From Actinomycetota bacterium (lineage in GTDB: Bacteria; Actinomycetota; Thermoleophilia; RBG-16-64-13), in contig PMIZ01000137.1 of NCBI GenBank assembly GCA_003157225.1, positions 1 to 6,426 on the forward strand: DNA of 6,426 bases, in the 5' to 3' direction. Position numbers and translations under genes: made by a program. Shown here piece after piece: positions 1 through 5,601 of this stretch; the first letter of the stretch is position 1; each line of letters starts with the position of its first letter. Under the pieces are notes generated by a model. It saw only the letters and a list, made by a program, of their open reading frames with translations. It did not search any database and was not told where the DNA came from.

Positions 1-486
1 CACGTGGTTGGAGGTGACCCCGTACTTGAAGCAGTGCGGTCCGCCGGCATTCTCGGCGACGTTGCCCCCAATGGACGAAGCCTTCAGGCTCGCGGGGTCG
101 GGGACGTAGTAGTAGCCATGGGGCGCAAGCTCCGTGGAGACGTCGAACGTGAAGATGCCGGGCTGAACGACCACGCAACGGTTGGGGATGTCGATATCGA
201 GCACATTGTTCATGCGGCCGGTCTCGATCACGACCCCCCCGAAGAGCGCCAGCGACCCGCCGTTGAGGTTGGTCCCGTAGCCTCGCGGCACAAACGGCAC
301 GCCCGCGCGGCCGAGGATCCTGACGACGGCCGACACTTCGTCCCTGGAGTGCACGAACACCACCGCGCCCGGAAGCGAGCGCTCCCCGTAAGCATCGTAC
401 TCGTAGGTCTGGAGATCCACGAGCCGATCCAGGACGTTCGCCGGTCCGACGACATCCCGGAGTTCCTTCACCAGTGATTGGTTCAT
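1..486 (-). CDS. glcD: GlcD-type FAD-linked glycolate/D-lactate dehydrogenase, N-terminal part (3' end outside window)
   Basis: The minus strand is open from ATG at 486 to the window edge, giving the first 162 residues of a protein normally about 450-480 long. What is present is the N-terminal PCMH-type (FAD_binding_4) domain. The pyrophosphate-binding stretch VPRGYGTNLNGGS lies at residues 66-78, and the GlcD-typical SIGGNVAENAGGPHCFKYGVT at 138-158. Proteins of this family oxidise 2-hydroxy acids (glycolate, D-lactate) with FAD and pass electrons to a second subunit, a quinone or an ETF; the substrate cannot be read from this fragment. A CTCCCC block at 497-502 gives a GGGGAG ribosome binding site 10 nt before the ATG. 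The gene diverges from the MocA-HD gene. In Acetobacterium woodii a GlcD-like subunit (LctD) works in a complex with an ETF, which makes the fixA gene in this window relevant. The family call is firm; glcD is used as a family label, not a proven substrate. Confidence 0.92.
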   Translation of the reverse strand, partial: MNQSLVKELRDVVGPANVLDRLVDLQTYEYDAYGERSLPGAVVFVHSRDEVSAVVRILGRAGVPFVPRGYGTNLNGGSLALFGGVVIETGRMNNVLDIDIPNRCVVVQPGIFTFDVSTELAPHGYYYVPDPASLKASSIGGNVAENAGGPHCFKYGVTSNHV

Positions 487-517
487 CGAGAGGCCACTCC
501 CCGAATTCGTGCGGTCA

Positions 518-523
518 ATCCTA
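518..523 (-). promoter_or_regulatory. Candidate -10 box for the glcD-type gene
   Basis: On the minus strand this reads TAGGAT, a good match to the housekeeping sigma -10 consensus of high-GC bacteria. It would place transcription start about 25 nt before the ATG at 486, just upstream of the GGGGAG ribosome binding site. No convincing -35 hexamer sits 16-18 nt upstream, so the call rests on the -10 alone. Confidence 0.3.
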
Positions 524-584
524 CCCCACGGAGGTGGCGGCGGCGAGGGCCGACTCGCGCCGGCGACGTCGGCGGGCACGGCCC

Positions 585-612
585 TTGCTTGCCGAAAGCA
601 GACAGGTATGGC
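585..612 (+). promoter_or_regulatory. Candidate promoter for the MocA-HD/SDR gene pair
   Basis: TTGCTT at 585-590 and TATGGC at 607-612 are separated by 16 nt and lie in the least GC-rich part of the divergent region. The -35 half is reasonable and the -10 half weak. If used, transcription would start near 619, leaving a leader of about 78 nt that holds a possible 12-codon reading frame. Confidence 0.25.
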
Positions 613-661
613 ACTGTGCTCGGACAGTCTGAAAGCGGAGGAGGCAGAGGGAGGCGTGGCG

Positions 662-700
662 ATGACAGTACGCCGATTCGAGGCCGGAGGCCGGCGATGA
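662..700 (+). CDS. Possible 12-codon leader peptide overlapping the MocA-HD start
   Basis: ATG at 662 opens a 12-residue frame (MTVRRFEAGGRR). It is preceded by a good ribosome binding site, GGGAGG at 649-654, with 7 nt spacing. Its stop codon TGA at 698-700 overlaps the ATG at 697 of the next gene in an ATGA junction, the arrangement typical of translational coupling. The same frame is open from an ATG at 509, but that longer version has no recognisable protein character. Short frames with a chance ribosome binding site are common in purine-rich GC DNA, so this is only a candidate. Confidence 0.2.
   Translation: MTVRRFEAGGRR
686..690 (+). promoter_or_regulatory. Ribosome binding site that fixes the MocA-HD start at 697
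   Basis: GGAGG lies 6 nt before ATG 697. The reading frame is open further upstream to an ATG at 478, but that extension would add 73 Arg/Gly-rich residues ahead of the nucleotidyltransferase fold and would run into the start of the divergent gene. The conserved LAAGNSSRMG motif begins 11 residues after ATG 697, as is normal for the family. Confidence 0.7.
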
Positions 701-1917
701 GTCGGACCGGCGCTACGGCGGCTGTCGTTCTGGCCGCGGGCAACTCGTCCCGGATGGGGACCACGAAAGCCCTGCTGCCGCTCGGCCAGATGTCGGCCCT
801 CGAGCGAGTGGTTGGCTCCGTGCGCGAGGCGGGCGTGGAGCAGATCGTGGTGGTCACGGGGCACGATGCGGAGCGGCTGTCCCCGCTGCTGGAGCGACTC
901 GGCGTCCGCCGGGCCCACAACGCGCGCCACGCCGCCGGCATGTTCTCCTCGGTGCAGGCGGGAGTAGGCGCGTTGACGCCTGACGTACGGGCTTTCTTCA
1001 TCCTGCCGGTGGACTGCGCCTTGGTGCGCCCCGAGGTGCTGCGGGTCCTCAACACCCGCTATCGCGAAGCGGAGAACGCCAGATCGAGGGGGGCGTCGGC
1101 CGCCGCCACGCCGATCCTCTACCCCACCTGCCTCGGGCGGCGAGGCCACCCGCCCCTCATCTCCGGCGAGTTGCAGGGGGAGATCCTCACTGTCGACGAG
1201 ACGGGTGACCTGCGCTTGTTGCTGGCACGCCATGCGGAGCACGAAGTCGAGGTGGAGGTGGAAGACCTCACCATTCTCCTGGACATGGACACGCAGGAGG
1301 ACTACCGCAGACTGGTCAGATTCGCGGCGCATCTCGACGAGGCCGGCGGGGCCGCGATACCAGCATTGCCGGCCGCCCTGCAAAGTGACGACGCCCTCCA
1401 TTTGCTCGCCCTCCTCGAGGCGCCGGCCGCGCTCGTGCAGCATTGCCGGACCGTCTCGGCCGTGGGCGTCGCGGTGGCGAAGGCCGTCAACATCCACCTG
1501 GCTGGGGCTGGTCTCGATGTCGAGTTGGTCCGGTCGGCGGGCTTGCTGCACGACCTGGCCAAGGGAACGCGCAAGCATGCGGTGGTCGCCCAGCGTCTGC
1601 TCGAAAGGCTCGGCCTTCGGCGCTTGGGCGAGGTGGTGGGCGCGCACATGGTGCTGCCCGAAGACGAACTGTCGACCCCCTTCTTGACCGAGGCGCAGCT
1701 CATCTACCTTGCCGACAAGTTGGTGGCCGGCGACCGGGTGACAGACCTCGAGGAGAGGACCGCGCGGGCGCTGCTCGCCTACGCCGACGGCGGCGCGGCC
1801 TCCTCCCGGAGCGTGGAGTTGAGGATGGAGGCGGCTCGAGTCATAGCCGAGCGGGTGGAGCAGGCTACAGGACAGGGGCTCGAAGCCATACTCGTCGCGA
1901 TGGGCCCGTCCGCTTGA
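697..1917 (+). CDS. MobA/MocA-like nucleotidyltransferase fused to HD-domain phosphohydrolase
   Basis: The 406-residue protein has two domains. Residues 7-210 are a MobA-like NTP transferase of the MocA (molybdopterin cytidylyltransferase) type. It carries the nucleotide-binding signature LAAGNSSRMGTTK at 12-24 (Lys24), the metal-site PVDC at 104-107, a GHP at 150-152 and LLDMDTQEDY at 194-203. After an Ala-rich linker (about 215-240), residues 245-395 form an HD domain with a full ligand set: His249, the pair His285-Asp286 in GLLHDLAKG, His317, and Asp340 in the LADKLV stretch. MocA-type enzymes join CMP to the molybdenum cofactor for xanthine dehydrogenase/CO dehydrogenase-type hydroxylases. 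Such transferase-HD fusions are known from molybdenum hydroxylase accessory loci; the HD substrate is not established. A hydroxylase gene is not in the window. The SDR gene follows after 49 nt, so the two are probably co-transcribed. CTP rather than GTP specificity is inferred from overall resemblance. Confidence 0.85.
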   Translation: MSRTGATAAVVLAAGNSSRMGTTKALLPLGQMSALERVVGSVREAGVEQIVVVTGHDAERLSPLLERLGVRRAHNARHAAGMFSSVQAGVGALTPDVRAFFILPVDCALVRPEVLRVLNTRYREAENARSRGASAAATPILYPTCLGRRGHPPLISGELQGEILTVDETGDLRLLLARHAEHEVEVEVEDLTILLDMDTQEDYRRLVRFAAHLDEAGGAAIPALPAALQSDDALHLLALLEAPAALVQHCRTVSAVGVAVAKAVNIHLAGAGLDVELVRSAGLLHDLAKGTRKHAVVAQRLLERLGLRRLGEVVGAHMVLPEDELSTPFLTEAQLIYLADKLVAGDRVTDLEERTARALLAYADGGAASSRSVELRMEAARVIAERVEQATGQGLEAILVAMGPSA

Positions 1918-1951
1918 GCGTATCCTTGGGCGGCGTGCGTGAGCACAAGAT

Positions 1952-1957
1952 GGGAGG
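1952..1957 (+). promoter_or_regulatory. Ribosome binding site supporting the GTG start of the SDR
   Basis: GGGAGG ends 9 nt before GTG 1967. The in-frame ATG at 1976 is 18 nt away from it, with only a weaker GGAG (1960-1963) at 12 nt. The GTG is therefore preferred; the ATG would shorten the protein by only three residues and leave the fold intact. Confidence 0.5.
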
Positions 1958-1966
1958 CCGGAGCCC

Positions 1967-2791
1967 GTGGGGATCATGACCGGAAAGACCTGTGTCGTAA
2001 CTGGGGGTGCAGGCAGCATCGGTTTGGCAAGCGCTTCGCTTCTTCATCAGGAAGGTGCGAGAGTGATGCTGGTCGACAGGAACGCTAAGGGTCTGGAAGA
2101 GGCGGCTGCGAACCTGATCGCCAGGGCCGCGGCGGCAGACGGCGAAAGCGGCTCGAGGTGCGGGGAAGCCCCCTCCGAACCGGCCGCCGAGCGGGTGGCC
2201 ACGGTCGTAGCCAACGTCGCCGACACCGAAGACACCAAGCGCTACCTCGGCGAAACGGTGCGTCGTTGGGGAAAGATCGACGTCATCTTCAGCCACGCAG
2301 GCATCTCTGGGGCGCTCGAGCCGGTCACCGAGTATCCGGAGGACGACTTCGACGCGGTGATGGCCGTCAACGTCCGCGGCTCGTTCCTGGCCTGCAAGTA
2401 TGGCTTGCCGCTGATGAACGACGGGGGCAGTATCATCATCACGTCGAGCATCATGGGCGTCACGGGCGGCCCGCTCAACGTCGCCTATGCCACTTCCAAG
2501 CACGCGGTCATCGGCTTGGCGCGGGTGGTTGCCAAGGAGGCGGCGGCAAGGCGCATCCGAGTGAACGTGCTGGCTCCCGGCCCCACCGCCAACACGTTTC
2601 AGGCGGCCATCGAAGAGAAGTTCACCAAGATCATCGGACAAGACGGCACGAAGATGCTCGAGACTATGATCCCGTTGGGGCGTCACGCAAAGGCGGAAGA
2701 GATAGCTCAGATGGTCCTCTTCCTGGCATCCGACCGCAGCAGTTTCTCCACGGGCGGTGTCTTCATGGCCGACGGAGGCATGAGCGCCTGA
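1967..2791 (+). CDS. Short-chain dehydrogenase/reductase (classical SDR, NAD-type)
   Basis: This is a 274-residue Rossmann-fold oxidoreductase of the classical SDR family, which interconverts alcohols and ketones/aldehydes using NAD(P). The cofactor loop is TGGAGSIG at 12-19. Asp37 at the end of the second strand (LVDRN) points to NAD(H) rather than NADP(H). The catalytic set is complete: Asn135 (VNVRG), Ser161, Tyr174 and Lys178 in YATSK. The C-terminal GGVFMADGGMSA is the usual SDR ending. Two things are odd. The NNAG motif reads SHAG (109-112), and about 20-25 Ala/Gly/Ser/Glu-rich residues (roughly 52-74) are inserted between the helix after strand 2 and strand 3. Mycofactocin-coupled SDRs (TIGR03971) also carry an insert, but theirs follows strand 2 directly, so this protein does not look like that class. 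It is convergent with mftF, and a role as a substrate dehydrogenase for the redox system is inferred only from position. The substrate is unknown. Confidence 0.9.
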   Translation: MGIMTGKTCVVTGGAGSIGLASASLLHQEGARVMLVDRNAKGLEEAAANLIARAAAADGESGSRCGEAPSEPAAERVATVVANVADTEDTKRYLGETVRRWGKIDVIFSHAGISGALEPVTEYPEDDFDAVMAVNVRGSFLACKYGLPLMNDGGSIIITSSIMGVTGGPLNVAYATSKHAVIGLARVVAKEAAARRIRVNVLAPGPTANTFQAAIEEKFTKIIGQDGTKMLETMIPLGRHAKAEEIAQMVLFLASDRSSFSTGGVFMADGGMSA

Positions 2792-2806
2792 GCTCATCGG
2801 CCGGCC

Positions 2807-2828
2807 CGCCGCACCCAAGTGGACGGCG
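2807..2828. terminator. Weak hairpin in the convergent gap between the SDR and mftF
   Basis: CGCCGCAC pairs with GTG-GA-CGGCG around a CCAA loop: eight base pairs with a 2-nt bulge. It lies in the 48-nt gap between the stop codons of the two convergent genes, where a shared terminator would be expected. There is no T tract on either side, so it is not a classical intrinsic terminator. Confidence 0.3.
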
Positions 2829-2839
2829 CGCACCGAACC

Positions 2840-4303
2840 CTAGGAGTGGCCGGAGTGGATCGCCGGCAGGTACGATCTGAAGGTCCCCCGGCGTGCCGAA
2901 CCCGCGATGACACCGGCCTGGTAGGCCGCGTGCTCGGCCACGTACAGGGCGAGATAGGTGGGGTAGTCGAGTCGGGGCTTGCGGGTGACGTAGTCCACCC
3001 CACCGGCATAGACGATGGCAGCGCTGCCAAGCAGGCGAGCGCCCGGGGCAAAGAGACCGGCCGCCGCCAGCGGTCCGAGGTAGTAGCGCACCAGGTGGAA
3101 GTACACGAAGTACACCATGGAAAGATGACCGCGCGCCACCGACAACCACACCCGCTCCGCCGGAAGCGACACCCCGCTACGACGCAGCCGGCTCAAGCGC
3201 GCGGCCCCGTCCCAAAGTACGGGGACCAGGCAAGCGGGAAGCAGCGCGGGTTGGAGCCCGGCCAGCGCGGCCGACAACAACGAGGCAGTGGCGGTAGGCG
3301 CGGGGGCCAGCGGGAAACGCTTGCGTTTGTCGGGGTGCAGTGAGTGAAGCGTGGCTTCCGAGGTGCCATACTGAGCCCGCCGCCGGAGCATCGCCCCCAG
3401 CCCCTCGAGATGCTTGTGCCGCACCACGCCTTCGGGAGCGTAGACCAGGTAGTAGTCGCGAGCGCGAAGCCTCCAGCAGAAATCGACGTCCTCGCCCACC
3501 AGTAGATCCTCGCGCAAACCGCCAAGTTCGCGGTAGACGGGGGCGCGCACCAGCAAGTTGCACGTGGGCACGTAGAAGCTGCTCGACCCTCGCGCCTCCA
3601 ATATCAAGTGCGAGCCCATGTCGAGAGGAGAGGCCACCTCCTCGTAGCGCGCCATCCGGGACTCGGTGTAGTAGCCCACGGTGCGCCCACCGACGGCGCC
3701 CACCCGGTCCCACGAGAGATACGGGGTGAGTTCCCGCAGCCAAGCCGCGCCGGCCACGCAGTCGCTGTCGATGAAGGCCAGGATCTCGCCCGAGGCCTCT
3801 CGGGCTGCACGGTTGCGCGCATACGCCGGGCCCTGGTTGGCCTCGTTGACGAGCAGGCGCGCGCCATGGGCCGAGGCCACCGCTGCGACCGCCGCGGGGT
3901 CGAGAGACCCATCATCTACCACGATGACCTCGCGGCGATCGACGGGATAGTCCAGCCGGTCCAGCGCCGTGAGACACTCGGCCAGCGCGGGTGCGCGGTC
4001 GCGGGTGGGCACGATGATCGTCATGGTGGGAAAGTGATCCGACCCCGTCGCCTGGCGCCGCACCTCGAGGATGCCGCGCCGCCGGAACCTCTCACACAGA
4101 CCGAAGATCCGGTCCTCATCGACGCCGAGTTTGCTCGCCAGGGCAGTGACGGTGGACCCCTCCGCGGTCAGCCGGAGTAGCCGGGCAGCGGCCTGGTTGA
4201 CCGTCAGGACGGTGAGCGGCGTTTCGCAGACCACCCGCCAGCCGGCGTCGCCGGCCGGCTGCAGCCGTACATTCTCGCGCAGCTCGTACTCGAGCGGAAT
4301 CAC
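2840..4303 (-). CDS. mftF: Mycofactocin system glycosyltransferase MftF (PqqD-like + GT2)
   Basis: The 487-residue protein matches the MftF layout. Residues about 20-82 form a PqqD-like winged-helix domain (TVNQAAARLLRL at 34-45), the peptide-recognition fold also seen in MftB. A family 2 glycosyltransferase domain follows, with VPTRDR 98-103, VVDDGS 128-133, NQGPAYARNRAA 156-167, the metal-binding DSD at 179-181, CNLLVRAPVYRELGGL 248-263 and the catalytic GEDVDFCWRLR 270-280. Hydrophobic stretches near 338-364 and 393-435 could attach it to the membrane. In mycobacteria MftF adds beta-1,4-linked glucose units to premycofactocin, derived from the MftA C-terminal Val-Tyr. The GTG start lies inside the fixA stop (GTGA at 4300-4303) and has no clear ribosome binding site of its own, which favours translational coupling to fixA. 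The length is close to that of the mycobacterial protein (about 470). A generic GT2 is the alternative, but the PqqD fusion makes it unlikely. Confidence 0.88.
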   Translation of the reverse strand: MIPLEYELRENVRLQPAGDAGWRVVCETPLTVLTVNQAAARLLRLTAEGSTVTALASKLGVDEDRIFGLCERFRRRGILEVRRQATGSDHFPTMTIIVPTRDRAPALAECLTALDRLDYPVDRREVIVVDDGSLDPAAVAAVASAHGARLLVNEANQGPAYARNRAAREASGEILAFIDSDCVAGAAWLRELTPYLSWDRVGAVGGRTVGYYTESRMARYEEVASPLDMGSHLILEARGSSSFYVPTCNLLVRAPVYRELGGLREDLLVGEDVDFCWRLRARDYYLVYAPEGVVRHKHLEGLGAMLRRRAQYGTSEATLHSLHPDKRKRFPLAPAPTATASLLSAALAGLQPALLPACLVPVLWDGAARLSRLRRSGVSLPAERVWLSVARGHLSMVYFVYFHLVRYYLGPLAAAGLFAPGARLLGSAAIVYAGGVDYVTRKPRLDYPTYLALYVAEHAAYQAGVIAGSARRGTFRSYLPAIHSGHS

Positions 4304-5229
4304 TCGCTGCCGGAAGTGCCCGGGCGAAGATGATCGAGCCAGCCCTCGTCTCGGAGCGTGGCGAAAATCTCTTCGACGATCCTTTCCGCGGGTTGCCGGA
4401 CGACGCGGCCCTCACGCCGCTTCACCGAGCCCTGCACCAACTTGAGGATGCGGTCGAACGCCGGCAGAGTGGGGTCGGGCGCAACGAGGGGATGGAGCCG
4501 GGGCCGCGGCGGACCCGGCAGGCCGTATTTCAGCACGTGTTCGGTCTGTCGCAGTCGCTCGGGCGGGACTCCGAGATCGGCCAGGTCCCATACCGGCACC
4601 ACGCAGGCCTGCGCGGCAAGCAGGGCAACAGCCGAAGCGGGACTGGGCACCGTCTCACCGGGCGACGAGCCCGCGGAGACGGTGACGACGGCGGGAAGCG
4701 GCACCTCCACCCTTTCCTTGAAGCCCCGATCGAGAGCGCGGGTGACCTGGAGGGAACCCGCGCCGGCCTCGCCATGGGCGAGGCTGATGGCGGCCGCCTG
4801 GGTCACGCAGGGCACGCCGAGGTGCTGGGCCAGCAGCACGCCGAGCTGGCCGCCGGCGTCAAGGACGCCCGCGGCCCCGGCGAGCACGAGGTCGAACCCG
4901 GCCGCCTGCACTGCGGAGGCGAGCGCCACGGCTTTGCCCGGGGCCTGCGTCCCGCTCAACTCCTCGTCCCAAACGCGGACTGCCCGGTCGGCGCCGCGAG
5001 CTATCAGCCGGCGAAGCCTGGACTCTGCGCCCGCCGGTCCCAGATGTAAGGCCGTCACGTCCACGTCCGAGCGACCGATCTTGAGTTTCAAGGCAAGCTC
5101 GAAGGCGGCCGAGCTTGCCGGGTCGATCTCCCGGACAAGCCATTCCTCCCGGACGCGACCGCTTCGCGGGTCGCGGTCCGGCGGCACCCGCACGTCGGCA
5201 CCCACTTCCATCAAGACGAGCACCCTCAC
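4300..5229 (-). CDS. fixA: Electron transfer flavoprotein beta subunit, FixA type
   Basis: The 309-residue protein has the ETF beta fold. The N-terminal strand MRVLVLMEVG is followed by EIDPASSAAFELALKLK (34-50), the nucleotide-binding region LAGAAGVLDAGGQLG at 116-130, and the family signature RALDRGFKERVEVPLPAVVTV at 164-184. ETF beta pairs with ETF alpha (FixB) to carry two electrons on FAD, here presumably to the FixC/FixX quinone reductase. The GTG start is preceded by GGGGAG (5237-5242) at 7 nt. It lies 96 nt after fixX and overlaps mftF by 4 nt. Plain ETF beta proteins are about 255 residues; here there is an extra C-terminal tail (about 250-309) ending in a basic/amphipathic segment. 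NCBI annotation uses a mycofactocin-associated ETF beta name for proteins in this setting, to my recollection. Whether it bifurcates electrons cannot be read from this subunit alone. The alpha subunit is not in the window. Confidence 0.9.
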   Translation of the reverse strand: MRVLVLMEVGADVRVPPDRDPRSGRVREEWLVREIDPASSAAFELALKLKIGRSDVDVTALHLGPAGAESRLRRLIARGADRAVRVWDEELSGTQAPGKAVALASAVQAAGFDLVLAGAAGVLDAGGQLGVLLAQHLGVPCVTQAAAISLAHGEAGAGSLQVTRALDRGFKERVEVPLPAVVTVSAGSSPGETVPSPASAVALLAAQACVVPVWDLADLGVPPERLRQTEHVLKYGLPGPPRPRLHPLVAPDPTLPAFDRILKLVQGSVKRREGRVVRQPAERIVEEIFATLRDEGWLDHLRPGTSGSE

Positions 5230-5236
5230 AGTGACG

Positions 5237-5242
5237 CTCCCC
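5237..5242 (-). promoter_or_regulatory. Ribosome binding site fixing the fixA GTG start
   Basis: On the minus strand this reads GGGGAG, 7 nt before GTG 5229. It supports GTG 5229 over the internal ATG at codon 7, which would cut off the first beta strand. Confidence 0.6.
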
Positions 5243-5279
5243 GCTCGTGACCCGGCCGCTGATAGTCTGCGCGGTGGCA

Positions 5280-5302
5280 GCGGCCATCCGCGCGAAGGCC
5301 GC
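5280..5302 (-). other. Small inverted repeat in the fixX-fixA gap
   Basis: GCGGCC at 5280-5285 and GGCCGC at 5297-5302 are perfect inverted repeats, six base pairs around an 11-nt loop. Next to them is the palindrome AAGCCGGCTT (5306-5315). The 96-nt gap (5230-5325) is the only untranslated stretch in the minus-strand gene group. The hairpin could affect mRNA processing or stability, but GC-only six-base repeats are frequent by chance in such DNA. Confidence 0.2.
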
Positions 5303-5325
5303 CCGAAGCCGGCTTGAGAGGCTGG

Positions 5326-5601
5326 CTACGTGAGCCGGAAGCGGACACCGTATCCTCCCTCCGGGTAGTTCCAGTCAAGGGCCCCCGGGTCGCACACCAG
5401 CAGGCAGGTGCCGCACTCGAGGCAGGCCTCGTAGGCGAACTCCACCCGGCCGCGCTCCTCGCTGTAGGTGTAGCACCGGGCAGGGCAGCTGAAGGTGCAG
5501 GCGCGGTGCGTGCACCCTTGGCACACCTCCTGGTTCATCCGGATGTGGGCCTCTGGATGGATGCGGTAGCTCACAAGGTCGAAAAGCTCGTCAACGATCA
5601 C
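5326..5601 (-). CDS. fixX: FixX ferredoxin-like iron-sulfur protein (ETF:quinone oxidoreductase partner)
   Basis: The 91-residue protein is the size of FixX and has its two cysteine groups: C27-x2-C30-x4-C35-x3-C39-P, then C60-x2-C63-x2-C66-x3-C70, the latter in CLECGTCLLVCDP. The tail GALDWNYPEGGYGVRF (73-88) is typical of FixX and of the C-terminal domain of ETF:quinone oxidoreductase. FixX carries a [4Fe-4S] cluster and, with FixC, passes electrons from the ETF to the quinone pool. The second group is the canonical cluster site; the usual C-P after the last cysteine reads C-D-P here. The GTG start overlaps the fixC stop (GTGA, 5598-5601) and has a strong ribosome binding site, GGAGGGG (5608-5614), 6 nt upstream. 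Cys43 is an additional cysteine. The call is firm. Confidence 0.94.
   Translation of the reverse strand: MIVDELFDLVSYRIHPEAHIRMNQEVCQGCTHRACTFSCPARCYTYSEERGRVEFAYEACLECGTCLLVCDPGALDWNYPEGGYGVRFRLT

Noticed and set aside
4..477. A 157-codon plus-strand frame at the left edge.
   Set aside because: It is the complement of the glcD-type gene, whose minus-strand translation gives unmistakable FAD-domain motifs; the plus frame gives none.
681..694. Short direct repeat of GAGGCCG/GGCCGG before ATG 697.
   Set aside because: It is only 6-7 bases per copy, overlaps the ribosome binding site, and is easily explained by GC-rich composition.
478..696. An upstream extension of the MocA-HD gene to ATG 478.
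   Set aside because: The added residues are Arg/Gly-rich without domain character, the start would overlap the divergent gene's start, and a proper ribosome binding site fits ATG 697.
1865..2833. A 322-codon open frame on the minus strand opposite the SDR gene.
   Set aside because: It lies antisense to a clear SDR with complete catalytic motifs, its translation has no recognisable domain, and long antisense frames are expected in GC-rich coding DNA.
4330..5317. Long plus-strand frames opposite fixA (239 and 319 codons).
   Set aside because: Both are shadows of the ETF beta gene; their sequences are Arg/Ser/Pro-rich with no family features.
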